Shown: piece after piece, positions 48,819 to 61,479 of the stretch
How the letters are laid out: each line of letters opens with the position of its first letter
Position numbering within the stretch: the first letter of the stretch is position 1
Source: Byssothecium circinans
Lineage: Eukaryota; Ascomycota; Dothideomycetes; Pleosporales; Massarinaceae
Direction: 5' to 3'
Assembly: GCA_010015675.1 (NCBI GenBank)
Contig: ML976981.1
Location: 101,071-165,070, forward strand
DNA length: 64,000 nucleotides
Program-made: the position numbers and the translations under genes
The notes under the pieces: model-generated
The model's input: the letters and a program-made list of their open reading frames with translations, nothing else
What the model was told of the DNA's origin: nothing
Database searches by the model: none

Positions 48819-50914
48819 ATGAGAGCTCTCATCCCGTCTTTGCGCATACCATCTCAATTGTCATACAAAAACGTCTTTCCTCGGCTCATCCATATTGCGC
48901 GTGTCACCCCTCCCCACAATGCTATCCCATACACTTCACGGAACGCCTTGAGCATCCCTCAGCGCCGACATAGCCACCTCGATGGCTCCCACATAGATGA
49001 TCCTACTATCTACGCACTGTCAACCGCCTCCGGGAAGGCTGCGATTGCTGTGATCCGCATATCGGGACCAGCATGTAGACAGGTACTTTCCCTCTTCTTA
49101 TCTACCAACCTCCCTAATCGCTCGGAAAGATTTACAAAGGGCTTTGTCCCTCTACGTCTTTTCCAAAGCCACGCTCCGCTACCCTTCGAAGACTATATGC
49201 GCCGCACGTTACACCCTCTCCAGCAACACTACTCGATTCTGGAGCGCTCGTTCTCAGTTTCCCTGCCCCGAATACAGTGACAGGCGAAGACGTATTAGAG
49301 CTGCATGTGCATGGAGGGCCAGCCATTGTTCGCGCTGTCCTGGCTGCGATACCTCAATGTGCTGAGCCGTCTGATGCAACGAGGCTTGGAACAACTCAAA
49401 TCAGATATGCCGAGCCCGGCGAATTCACCCGTCGCGCCTTTGCCAACAATCGCATGGACCTCCCTCAGATAGAGTCGCTAGGAGAGACCTTGTCAGCGAC
49501 CACAGAGCAACAGCGCAAGCTCTCTGTCCGCGGAACAACATCGTCGCTAGCAACACGTTACGAATCCTGGCGCATGCTTCTTTTGCAGGCGCGTGGAGAA
49601 TTGGAGGCGCTGATTGATTTCTCCGAAGATCAGCACTTCGATGAGTCGCCGGCTGTCCTCTGTGCGTCTGTTGCAGATCAAGTTCGGAACTTGACGATTC
49701 AGATGGAAGCACACATCGCTAATGCAGTGAGAGGGGAGCTCCTTCGAAACGGCATTAGTGCTGCGCTACTGGGGGCGCCTAACGCGGGGAAGAGCAGTCT
49801 TCTGAACCGCATTGTGGGCCGCGAGGCTGCCATTGTCTCTCACGAGGCTGGCACCACCAGGGACATTGTCGAGGTTGGTGTTGACTTGGGCGGATGGCTC
49901 GTCAAGATCGGAGACATGGCCGGACTACGCAAAGCTGGCTTGGTGGGTGCTGATGTGGTTGGTGTTGTTGAACAAGAAGGCATCAAACGCGCTAAACAGC
50001 GTGCGCTTGAGGCAGACGTTCTGATCGTCGTTCAGGACGCCACAGCCGAGATGGACCCTGAGGTTGCGGAAACGGCCAGGCAGTGTGTGGATCTGGGTAT
50101 CGACGTGGTTGTTGCTATCAACAAGGTCGATCAACTTTCGGACTCCGAAATATCCCTTGATGAGTGGAAAGAGAAGATCCACTCTCGGCTTACCATTCCC
50201 GCGGAACGTATATTCTTCATCTCTTGCACGGAAGGCAGTACGGCCAGTCCTCGGTCCACGAGAGGCGTAGAAGGGAGCATTCAGTTGTTCCTGCATGGAC
50301 TCACGGAAACCTTCCAGGACATGACTTCGGCCCTTGTTCCGGACGCAGAACCAGACCCGTCTATTTGGCAGGAATCGCTTGGGGCAACAGAGCGGCAACG
50401 CCTTTTACTTTCCGAATGTTTATCACACCTCGGTGCCTTCTTGACAGCAGTGCAGGGAACTTCGGACGAGCGATTTAGTAGCGCACCTGACGTCCAAGAT
50501 GAAACGGAGGTCGACATTGTGGTCGCAGCGGAGTCGCTTCGTCAGGCTGCAGAGTCGTTGGCAAGGATCACCGGACGTGGAGAATGCGGCGATGTGGAAG
50601 AAGTGCTAGGCGTTGTATTCGAGAAGTAAGTGTGACCTTCCCCCAGTCTCCTTCACCCAAGTGTCGCGTCAAAGCACACAACTACGGCCCCACATTTGGA
50701 CCCCATAGGCTCGTTCCGCTCTTCGTCCCTTGCACGTCCGGTGGCAATAAAGCTTCGCCGCAAACGCCACGACCGTTTTAGAGTATGACCTCTAGTCTGC
50801 GCGGCGCTGCAGTCAGCTAGGGCATATCGTAGTTATCGTCGGCCGTTGTACTATGAAGATGCTCAGGATCTAAGCTGACAAATCGTACTCTTCAGATTCT
50901 GCGTCGGAAAGTAA
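48819..50914 (+). CDS. MSS1: Mitochondrial tRNA-modification GTPase Mss1 (MnmE/TrmE)
   Basis: With Mto1 it installs the 5-carboxymethylaminomethyl-type modification on wobble uridine of mitochondrial tRNAs. Exons 48819-49082, 49130-50625 and 50896-50914; 592 residues. A basic presequence of ~55 residues is followed by TIYALSTASGKAAIAVIRISG, and by GEDVLELHVHGGP in the folate-binding domain. G1 is GAPNAGKS (303-310), the switch region TTRDIVE follows, G3 reads DMAG (usually DTAG), and G4 is NKVD. The final 19-nt exon supplies FCVGK, the conserved C-terminal Cys-x-Gly-Lys. Intron one (47 nt) restores QIYKGLCPS. The last intron is long at 270 nt. Confidence 0.95.
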
Positions 50915-51697
50915 TGGTCGAACCATTTATCCGAATTTTGATGCGATATGGAAACACTTTGCGCGCTGGGCTTAGAGAAATCATAGATTGTATTGAGATG
51001 CCACCAGGGATCCAGCTAGCGGCTGAGGAGAGTGTTGAGCATTTGGACCAGCCATCTCGGCCCATAACAGACAAGACAAACGAGAGAATTGAGGTGGATA
51101 GCGCAAGAAAATGACATTCGGAAAGGAAACAAGAAACTCAAAGGACGCTAAGAATCCCAGATAGCCGCCAGCGCTCACTGAAGAGCGAGATTCCCACCGT
51201 CTAACCGTCTATAACGAAACGCCGTCCCATGCATGCCGGATATCCTTCGACCGTGTTCCATAACCCATAAAATATACCCCGTGAAGCCATTATCCGTTAC
51301 CGAACCGAGCCGTAGCAACGGCGTTCCCAGACTCCTTGCACAAATGCTGTCGACGAAGGCAACGCTGAACAGAACGCTTGACGAAGGAAATACAAAACGA
51401 CGGAAAACAGACGCGCGCTCGCTATGCTAGGGTACAAATACATGAGGAAGGAAAGGGGATACAAATACAGGGCCGCTCAGAGCCTACAAGGAAATCGATT
51501 CGAGGAAGGTGGAGAGTGGTGGTGTTGCTGGCGCCATCGTTCGACGCGTTTCTTGCGGAGTGTTTTCGTGGATTGACCAGAATGGTGTTGATACCGGTAG
51601 GGCGCCATGGCTCTTTATCGTGGAGTTCGACGTTGTGTGTCTTCGATTTGAAGGGTGTGGATTTCGTGGTTGGTGGTGCGAGGGACTCGCAAGGAGC
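50915..51697. other. Intergenic, no supported gene
   Basis: About 780 bp after MSS1. Possibly the 3' part of the minus-strand micro-ORF transcript. Nothing else is seen. Confidence 0.4.
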
Positions 51698-51724
51698 TTA
51701 GTTGTAACCTCCGCGTCCGGCCAT
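51698..51724 (-). CDS. Micro-ORF 2, peptide MAGRGGYN
   Basis: ATG at 51724, eight codons and TAA. A favourable context (A at -3) precedes the ATG. It encodes the same GRGGYN ending as the micro-ORF at 51837-51860, which lies 112 nt upstream on the same strand, and both are followed by the same TAAGCT. Third-position differences in four of the six shared codons are all synonymous. Whether the peptide is made is unknown. Confidence 0.45.
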   Translation of the reverse strand: MAGRGGYN

Positions 51725-51836
51725 TGTGTAGGATGTTGGTTCTTGTGATTTGGTTTGGTTTGAATTGGTTAGGTCTGTTGAGATTTTCGAAGGTCGTTGC
51801 CGTCGAGTGGTGGTAATGTTGATGATAGTAGACAGC

Positions 51837-51860
51837 TTAGTTGTATCCGCCACGGCCCAT
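51837..51860 (-). CDS. Micro-ORF 1, peptide MGRGGYN
   Basis: ATG at 51860, seven codons and TAA. It is preceded by a CT/CA-rich leader like a fungal 5' UTR, with TATAAG (minus strand, about 52049-52054) about 190 bp upstream. Together with micro-ORF 2 it could form a two-cistron micropeptide transcript. No family is recognised. Confidence 0.45.
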   Translation of the reverse strand: MGRGGYN

Positions 51861-54800
51861 TTGTACGGTATTGCTCGGTATGATTGTTGTGATGGAAGGT
51901 TTGGTTTGTGGTGTTTGAGAGAAGTTTGAACTGAGTCGAGCCGAATGTTTGGTTTGTATAAGCGGCGGCGAAGTAGCAAAGTGGAAGACGATGGAAGTGT
52001 GGTGAAGAAAGTCGAGATGGAAGGATGGTGAAAGACTCTTGAATAAGACTTATAAAGCAAAAGTATTATGTAGCTAGGGGAGGAAGGGGGCCTGATGTAA
52101 TGTGATGTGATGTGAGTTGACTGCCTGGACTAAGGGTGTCCCGTCCAGGCATCTTTATACCACCCGGCCGCATCTTTGCACACGCAGCCTGCTCCCTGGT
52201 GTATGGTTCGTTCCGTCCGGGCGAACTGGGCATGGGCAAGCCACCACACCATGTCTTCGGCGTCGCTCAGGCATCTAGTCATCAAGGACCCTGTACCCTG
52301 TCTACGCAGTCCCGTCCTCCAGAACCAAAAGTGCAACGGTAGTGGGAGGGAAGAAACATAAGCCAAGCCCGTGCGCGACGGCGCACCGGCACGCTACGAC
52401 TGTATTCACGCCTGGGCCGTGCGCCTCCGTCGATGACTATTCCTGGCGAGCGCCGCCGCCTGCAGCTGCTGAGCACACGTCGCGTGGGTGCTGGGATTAG
52501 CCGCGCACAGTCAAGAGGCTCTCGACCATCCCTGCCCTGCGTCACTGCGCCCTCTTTTTGTTCGAAAGAGTCAAGTCGACGGATTTGGAGGCAGAGGGCG
52601 GCGCTGATGACTGTTGGACCCCTAGGAGATTTGACCATCTTCGTACGAGCGTGGATATCACAGTAGCAGTTTTATCTCTCTGGAGACTCGAGAATCAGAG
52701 ACAGAGGCCTCCCAGAAACGCAAAGGCAACCACCACAAAGGCCCGATACTCTGAAAGGTAGACATGCCAACGTCTGCTGTGCACCTCCCTCATCATCACG
52801 ATTTGTCGTTCAAACTTCCTACAATGGGCAGCGCTCGCACAAGGGCCAAAAGCGTGGGGAGCGTCACTGTCACCCACAAGCGCCGTCCCGACCCTGATAG
52901 GTTAGCACAGTACAGTCATACCGCATCGTCATCACAACCAGGGCCGTTTCGCATTCATCGACCAAGACGCGTGAATAGGGAACTGGCGTGGGTGCCTTCC
53001 CGCTGCGGCGCTGCGCTATACAGATTTCGCAGCATTCTTACGCTTCTGGGGAAATGGAACAATAATGGCGACGGGCGCGCCGTTGATCGTCGGCGAGGCT
53101 GGCGGCGGCGGGGACTAGTAAGGCCCAGACTAGCTCTCGCATTATTTTCTATTGATGGAAACGCTTGTCTCGAGTATCGCTATTGGAATGTTCTTTTTTT
53201 TCAATTATCGCTGTGGAACTTGAACCTCGCCGCCAGCTGCGCACTTCTTAGTCATGAAGAATCACAGAACGCGGAGTCATCGATGGAATCTCTACGAAGG
53301 CTACCCGGGCGTGGAACGGGCAGTGAGGGATTACGAAGCAGCCGGAAGATGACTCCCATGGAAAAGCCATGTGCGGAAGATTTTTTATTTGGTAAATGAG
53401 GGATGATGACACCGCTAAACGCCATAACGTTAACGTTTCTCTCACTCTGCCCTGCTACGTTTCGCATTTCCACATCACACGCGAATCAACGCCTCTCATC
53501 CCATGTATAACCCGTCACCGGTGCGCAACTACCAACCTCCATCTGGATCTATCATCATCATCACACACATACACGTAAAAAGGTACCTGAAAATTAAATC
53601 ATGGCGCTATAGCGCATGGCGGACCCAGCCGAGTGCGAATCCAACCCGTACCCTTGCCAGCCTGAAAGGTACCTCAGCAGCTCTACCTACATCCGATACG
53701 ATACAGGATTACAGCGTAGCAATGGGATAGACAGGGGGCGGGCAGTTTCCAGAACGCAGTACACAGACAGAACCCGAGGACGGCGAGCAACAAAAGCAAG
53801 CCAGCCGTTTGTGCCTGAGTGCTGGGATACCGGGACGGCGTCAGGATGGCCGAGTTGCATGGCAGCTTCGGCGACTCGTCGAGCTTTCCAGCTACCCAGC
53901 GTACCGGCCTGACGGATGGGACCTGGAAGGATGGCGGAGCGGATGCGGCTTCAGCTGCTAAGACACGTTGATTTCGCCAGTGCGCAGTTCTTCAGCAGTT
54001 CACTAACATCTAGGTGGCATCGGCGGCGCGCCCTCCCGGATCGGAATAGCTGCCGCTGGGGATACGAGGCAGCGGGCACTAAAGTCCTGGATGGATTCTA
54101 ATGTTGGTGCTTCCCTCGTGTTTGCGCATTGACTAGAATACGGCGAGGGACGTTGAACACTTGATATTGAAGCTTCACCGGCGAAAAGGCGACGCAAGGC
54201 AAATGCCACCTTATGGTATGCTCGCTCCTCAGACAGAGTGAAAATGCGAATGACGATGCCGAAAATAACCACTTCGATATCCCGTCCATCGCCATACCTC
54301 AAAGCGCACAGACGCCTTGCCTACCTATCAACCCTACACGCAAAAAGGTCTTCGGAAATCAAAACATAGTGCATCCCTGTAGGAAGACTACTCCGAGGAG
54401 GCCTTTCCTTACACGCTCTGCCCTCTTACAAATTCCCCACTCGAAGCGATTCCAGGGTTCGAGCAGGGATATTGTTCCCGCGCACCATCACCCCTCTGCT
54501 TGGGAACATCCTCCTGCATGTATGTCCTTTGCAGTGCCAGGAACGCACCGCACCGTACAAGGACCCCGGTCAACAATCTAAGTCATTCTCCAGGTCTCAC
54601 ATCATTAATCATTCCCTCGGCTCACTCTTATCTGTCGTCATTACGTTTCTTCTCTGCGCGCCGCCGCCGTCGACATCGGGATCTGATTGAGCCTCCCTTG
54701 CTATGTACCACACCCCCATGGCCACGAGGCATGCAACCTGCCTGTAAGGCTCTCCAGCAGGGACAAAGGGCGTTCCTGCAACCCGGCGATGTGGGAAAAC

Positions 54801-56889
54801 GTATCGATTAACACGTTCGTGGCACGCCAGCCCCTAAAATACCTTAAATGCCCATCTATCTTTGTCCCTGGGGATCCACGCGTACGGACTCGAGAAGACG
54901 CACGGGGGGACACAGGTTGCGTTTGACGCGAGGCTGCGCAACATGTATGTGTGCACGAGGTAGGCCGCCTGCTTTATCTTTAATGGTGCGAGGCAACACG
55001 AGTTATCGTGACGGAAAGAGAGGGAGCCGAGGCGAATCATTGCAATAGAGTCCAAGGTCGTATTGATATACGGATATTGCATGCGTGCGTAGGCAGGTAG
55101 GGAAAAGGAAAAGGAAAAAAGGGCGTTTGGTGCGTGGGCGGCCATTGAACTTGATTCAAGGTGTCACCAATGCAGCTTCGAAACAACAGCCTCGCCGACC
55201 TGTGCACCTCAAATTTTTCTCGGCGAGGCAAGCTGTAAGGCAAGCAGGCAACGCTCGTCATTGAATGCGCAAGCCCAACTACCTAGATAATCACATCATT
55301 GCCCCGGCGCCATACTCCACTCCATGTCACCCCGTCACATCTCACAACAGCAAGAGAAAACCCTCACATTGGAGATGGACAGATGTCGACGCAGGAACCG
55401 AAATCCCACCACACCCTCAGCTCTACAAGCTCTACACGCTCTGCACACATCATCCAAAAATAGCCCCCAACTCCGATCCCATCACGATCCCCCAGACGCG
55501 ATAAGCGCACCTCTCACCCCTCCCTCTCAATTGGGTAAAACAAGGATATCCGTACATAGGGCTGACGCTCGGGCAATGCTGGCCCTTCGAGGTTTACATC
55601 AGCCCATTTTCCTATTACGGTTACCCTGCAGTGAAAGCTGCAAGCTAGAATATATTTGATTGGTGGGGGTGCCCTGATGGTTGAGTGAGAATGAGAATGA
55701 GACGATGTATTTAGGGGTCTTTTCTGTGTGTCAACAATAAGGCTGAGGACGGAAAGGGGGGGATTTGTGCGATTTATAAGGCGTGGAAGGTCTGGATGGG
55801 ATGTATTTTGGGGTATTATCTTTTGGAGGACGGGACTATGGGTTACTGCTTAGGGAGCATGGTCGTCGACTCGCTGTGAAGGGATATTGGTAGTGAACGG
55901 TGCAGATGCTTAATGGAAACGAATCTGGATGCAAGCGACAGTTTCCTCCATTAGCATATCTGCCCCGGCGTACCCAAAAGCCCTATCCCAAGTCTTTGAG
56001 TCTGATTATTCTCCGTCATCTATCTCCGCAACCTCCCTCCCAATCGCCAGCACATCAGTCCTCCGACCCGAATCCCCCCGTCACCAAATACTCTTCCTTA
56101 CCTCACTCAATCCCAACAAAAGAATCCAAAAAATCCCTAGCACGGACTTGGTCGGCACCACAGCTCAATATCGGACCTGCAGCAGCCCTTCGGATCGGAA
56201 AAGACAGCGGGAAGTGGGCCGAACAAGTGTTCACCCAACAAACCCACCCACGCACCTTCTGTACCACCATGGCGTTGTTTGAAAAAAAAAGCCTTTGAAA
56301 TGGCAAATTTTCACGATAACCCGGTCCTTTGGTTTCGATTCCGGAGGGCGACATGTTGTGCCAACGAGGCTTTTTTAATTACGGTATTCCTTTCTCCCCA
56401 ACACTTTTCTGTAAGGTTTCCGTTCGAACTTACTGTGATGTGCTGAATACATATGTTTCTTTTCAACCATCGGGAGGGAAACGGTTGGTTCTCTTCTTTT
56501 CTTTTACTACCTTCGCGCGGGGCGCCCATCTTCCTCCCTGCTGCCGGTAGTGGTAGTACCTGTATGTACCCGGAGGACCCGAATCCTTGGGGTCATTGAA
56601 AAGCATGGCATACCTAGCTACACACGACCCATCCCGCATGGGAAATGGAAATGATCACGCGCCACCAATTCCAAGCGATCGGGCTGGTAAACCGTCCTCG
56701 CATAATAGGGAAACATTTATTGGAAAAAGACCCCATGGTTCTCGCAATATTCCACAACGTATGTAAATGTAAATCAAACTACTTTTTTTAAACTCCCCGT
56801 GGTACTCGGCAATGAATGATGCAGACTTTACTCGCTTGGGGTGTTGCCCGCAACAAGTCAAGATGCGCAATGGCGCAGACGCCCGTCGA

Positions 56890-56919
56890 GAGTCCGGATC
56901 GAGTCCGGATCGAGTCCGC
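56890..56919. repeat. Short tandem repeat GAGTCCGGATC
   Basis: Two full and one partial direct copies of an 11-bp unit in non-coding DNA. Confidence 0.8.
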
Positions 56920-59896
56920 TTTTCCCTGGGAGATTATTGTCGGGTGAATATGCGGGCGAATGAGAGATGCGATCGCTGGTTTTTCGCGAGGAGGAGGGGC
57001 TTGCAGCAAGGCTGGACTTGTGGTGGTGATGATGCTGCTGCTGTCAGCCTTGCGGTCATGTATTGCGGCTTTTAAACTGATGACTCCTACTCCCTCGCAT
57101 CCCCTCGCTCGCTCAGCCCTACCAGGAGATCGACAGCGCTAACGTCCCTGAGGGGGGCCGTTGTCGATCTACTACTTTTTCTCCGCATGGGGAATGGTGA
57201 ATGGCGAAGGTGGGTTTAGAGATAGTGACAGGTCGATTTTTGGGGGGCGGGCACTGCCGTCGCGGGTGGCTGTCAGTTGGTAAAAGCGTTCAGACTAGGG
57301 GGCATGTGAAGTGATGCGAGATGATTCCTGAATCAACCCCGATGCTGATATGGCGTCAGAATACCAGATCGTCAAACGGCTCGGCGAGTCCGACCGCATT
57401 CGTCAACTGCTGCCTATCACCGCTATTTCCACTTTAAAAGATATTCGATGCGAACGATTCCATGATTGCTAATCGGCGGAAGCGGCAGGACGCGGAAAGC
57501 TATGCGAGTTAGTCATGAAAGGAAACCCTCGATCGATATTGAAACGTGTTCACTGGAACTCGTTTTGTCATATTGCTTCGCTTTAATTGGAGAGGAGATG
57601 ACTCTTTGCTTAGTGGCGGAAGAAGGCGTCGTTAAGCAAGTGAAAACGTATGTGCAAATGTGACTCATATACGGCGCAATCAAACCACGTTAGACCGGTA
57701 TCACCTCCACGGCCGATTTTCGCGTGTTTGTGGTACCGGTCTCCATCGTTTCATATTATTACACGTTCACTGAGTACCGAGATCGCGAACATAGCCCTCT
57801 ACCTTGCAGCCCATATGCTTCTTGGGGAAGAGAAGAAGGCTCAAGCATGACAGCTGTCAGGATTATCACTTCCGTGGAGGAAAGGGGATTGTGTAGCGAG
57901 TGCGGCGGCGTTCGAAGAATCTTCGTGAAGAAGACTCCAGGCATCAAGAACCGGTGATGGGAAGGCACCGACGGGAACATGGTGCTTCTCCTCGTGGTGA
58001 CGATGTCGCCTTTCCAAGTGCAAGGCGAAAAGGTCGTCTACTGAGAGAATAGGAGGAACCTCCTTCTTCCATTCCTTCAACCTCTACGCGTGTTCATACC
58101 CAATATTCGCACCTTCACGCGCCTCTTCACCTACATCGACGGCCCGTTCCGTGCCGCTTCAGCCCTATGAATTCGCCCTCACCCTGCCCTGACCATCATC
58201 GTCACCTTATCCCTCTCCCTCCCGCAACTCAGTCACCCCTCACATCAAACGGCCCGTTCCGTACCACCTCGCATTCCACTCATCTCCACATGGCTGATGA
58301 CTGGTGTCAATCAGCCTCAAAACCACCACCTGTCCTCCTCCCCCCAGGGCCTCCACAGATCCGTCTCGTGTCTTGCTGTCTCTGTCTCAGCCTCCATCAG
58401 CCGCCTCAACCACCCACCACAAGCGCCGAACGCCCCAAGCGCGTCTCTCTCCCGCCGTCTCAGCCTCGACTAGGCCCGGCAGTGGCTGTCTTTGCGAACA
58501 GGCGACAATTAAGGTCGGGCCAAGGTGCGCAGTCATGACCTTATTGATTGCGCAGAGTGAGCCAAATGGGCGAGGGAAGATGTAGACCCCAACGGAGGTG
58601 CGATGATGTTAACTTCTCGACTCTCATCTCCTTCGAAAGCGTACGCGTAGTGATGGGCAGTGCAGCGCCCCGATTCAGCCCCAACTCACTCGCGTATTCG
58701 ACTACACTGAAGGCTGGCCTCAAGCGTGTACGCCCACACCACATCTACATCAACTGACCGGCGAACAAGGCATCAACAACCCTTCAAGAGATAGCCCCGC
58801 TGTGCTACTCAACCGTCATGAGGCCACTTGTTTCTTTTACTCATAGAATCGACGTTGACTATAAGATACGAGCAGTGACCATGGCCAGTAAGCTGCACAG
58901 CCCACACAATCGTCCAATACACCGTTTCGGGTCGTTCGGGTTCCGGCAGCCATTCCGCCGGGTCGATCTCCAAAGCCAGCTGTATGGAAGCTGCGCAGTG
59001 GATCTGACAGCTCGTGCTCAAGCGAGGTCCCTTCAGTAGGATGTTTCATGAAGACGTTGAAAAGTAAAGACTGGGGAGGCGATTGGATTGACCGGTTTGG
59101 AGGACCTCGAATCCAGCGCACGGATAGTCTTGCGAGATTCTTTCTGATGCCTGGTGTGATGATGAAAACACGTAATGCTATATGTGCTGTACGTACCACG
59201 ATAGGCCATTTCTTCAAAACATGACACGCTGCAACCCCACGTACTCGTGTGCATACGCAACCCTCCCCGTGCCTCTATATCCAATCCTCGCAAACCGGAA
59301 CCACGGACAGCATGCGGCCTCCAAGTCCGTTTCAGTTGCCTTGTCCTTGCAGGAAACCGAAGCACTGTTCTCATTCCGCAGCACTGGCATCAGCACCCCG
59401 GGCCCTGGCAACGTGGCCGCACGCACCTCTTCACCCATGAAGGGACCCGGGTTCCTTGATTGCCGTGGACGACCGTAGGTGGCATGCCTGCGCCTCTGTC
59501 TTGCGAGCCCCTGTTATGCATGTCAGCAGCATCTCACCTTCTAGAAGGTTACCACTTTGGGAAAAGGAGTGGTGCACTATTTGTGGTTTGGTGAGATTTA
59601 AACGTGATTTGGTACCTTGCGTAGTGATTGTAAGCAGTTTTTGCAAAGCGTGTGAGCAGGCCGATGCGAGCGTAATCATTATGCCGGGCGCTTAAGGCAG
59701 TCAGGTACACTCTGGTTCCATACACCGATTAGAAACAGTGAAATCCATTTGCCCTGTAGGAGAGGCCGCACACCGGGCTGCTCAAATTACCGGTCAACCA
59801 CCTTCAGGGTCCTCCATAGCGACAACATGCGCCTTGCTCGAGCGACCCCAGAAGCGCCCCCAAAGTGTGCTGCAATTCGTTATTGAGATAATTTGA

Positions 59897-60088
59897 GCAA
59901 GTCTTGGTGGTACGAATGTGGAAGGCGTTCATGTGGGGGCTGAGCGAATCGTTGTTCGGGAATTAAGAGGGCTCTTCGGGCTTTCTAAAAAGTTGATGCA
60001 TTGGGGGCGGAACTCAGTATGGCAACGTGACCATCCACGAGAATTCATTGAAGAGGAGACAAAGTTGCTGCGGTCCTCAGTGCTATGA
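59897..60088 (+). other. Protein-like open frame without a start, possible exon relic
   Basis: 63 sense codons lie between stops and contain ERIVVRELRGLFGLSKKLMH and EFIEEETKLL, a composition like a folded protein. There is no early ATG, and a GCAAG acceptor-like site sits at the left edge. It could be an exon of an unrecognised gene or a relic. No partner exon was found. Confidence 0.25.
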
Positions 60089-60410
60089 AACGTCCGAAGA
60101 GAGACCGCGAGAAAGATTGGCATTTTACATGTACATATCTCGTGGGAGCTTGGTATCTGGATCGTGATTCGTGATCAAGTAGGAAGCGTGCGGTAGAAGT
60201 TCCTCAAGCGCTGTATGAGCTGACGTAGTACTATCAATTGTCAATGGCATGCTTCGAAGATGGCACGGGGCAGGCCTACGGTTAAGACCGACTCATCCTC
60301 GCCGCCGTCGCTTGGTAGGTAGACATATAAGATCAAGGCGTGCTCATGGCAGAAGCCTAAGTATGGTCAAAAACGCATCCGAATACTGGCCTGTCCTGGA
60401 GTGCGTGGTA

Positions 60411-61479
60411 CTAACATGCAATCACTCTCCCTCCCAGCCTACCCACACTCATCACTTTCCCCCAGTCTTTCGCATCAATCCGAACCGACGCCCATCCTTC
60501 TTCGCTGCGCCCGTCCGCACTTCCAAGCAGCTTCATACGTGTGCTTGGGTGTTCAGCCAGTCCGATGTCACCTCCAGCCACATGATTGGGATCTAAATCT
60601 GGGTTGCTGAGATCGGTCCAGACAGAGGATATGCTCATCGCATCCGTCTTGATGCTGATCTTGAGGCAGCCGTGCATATTCGCAGCCAATTCGAGCCGTG
60701 TCCGAATTGTCGAGCTGCCTGTTCTCGCTCCAGCCAGTGCCAGCTTCGTGAATCTGTCACTGATGCTCTTCAGCTGCATCAAAGGCGGCAGTATTATGTG
60801 AACGTCAGGTTCTCGGCACTGCGGTTCGTGCAGGCCTGACACTGTGTCGGGTCCCAGTACACGCACTGGCACTTCCTGTGTGATGACGGTCTCGCGGTTG
60901 CCGCCGCCAAAATCGTCGTCGAAAGACGGGCCAAACTCATCATCGTTGCTCACTCCTGTAGGAAAGGCAGAGTAGGAATTCGATGATGACGTAGTGAAAA
61001 TGGTGAGGGCAAGCAGCGGCATGTTGTCCTTCTTCGTCAGGCGAATCTGTGCTGATGTCGCATTCAGGGCGGATTTGAGGGCGCGATTGAGCGGACCAAG
61101 TGGCACTTCGAGGTTGATGACATTGTTGGCTGCCGACTGGACCGTATAGGTCTCAAAAATGGTGTCCTTCAATCTGTTAGGCTGCAGGGGCTGGGTACGG
61201 GAATGGCGGGCTTACTATGGAGAGCACACTGTAGAGGTCAATTAGGGGGATACCACATGCTGCATTGCGGCACACTCACGCCCACACCTGCGTGCCCTGT
61301 TCGGGGATGATGGTGAAGCCTACTTGGTCGTCGCTGAGCTTGACCCACGCGAGCGGGCCGAGCGAGTTGAGCGACGCCGTGAGCTCTGTATACATTAGCC
61401 ACACATTGCATGATGTGAGATACACGGTGAACTGACTCGTGAAGGTGGTGATATTCTGTATTGATGCTTTGAAGCGCAT
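60411..61479 (-). CDS. HUS1: DNA-damage checkpoint clamp subunit Hus1
   Basis: Part of the Rad9-Hus1-Rad1 ring that loads at damaged DNA and activates the Mec1/ATR pathway in the nucleus. Four exons on the minus strand: 61437-61479, 61280-61385, 61216-61228 and 60411-61166; 305 residues. It opens MRFKASIQNITTFT and joins to LTASLNSLGPLAWVKLSD. GFTIIPEQGTQVWA then leads, through a 13-nt exon, to SIDTIFETYTVQSA. NNVINLEVPLGPLNRAL and SAQIRLTKKDNMPLLALTI are Hus1 hallmarks. It ends VGRLGGRVIAC. All joins keep the frame. Confidence is high despite the very short exon. Confidence 0.94.

Larger units (their letters stand above)
51861..60410. other. 8.5-kb gene-poor region
   Basis: No exon chain or domain could be supported across this stretch. 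Frames reach 211 codons (52764-53399, plus) but without protein-like features. It includes CT-rich tracts (58090-58500), a tandem GAGTCCGGATC repeat at 56890-56919, the palindrome GCGCTATAGCGC at 53604-53615, and one protein-like short frame (59897-60088). Long 5' regulatory DNA or non-coding RNA genes are possible. Confidence 0.45.

Noticed and set aside
52764..53399. 211-codon plus-strand open frame
   Set aside because: Arg/Ser-rich with no domain, overlapped by frames of similar quality on other strands, and no splice or promoter context. Likely chance in GC-rich DNA.
53604..53615. Perfect 12-bp palindrome GCGCTATAGCGC
   Set aside because: Short and single; no paired site or gene start nearby to give it meaning.
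56325..56350. GGTTTCGATTCC resembling a tRNA B box
   Set aside because: No A box, acceptor stem or cloverleaf could be paired around it.
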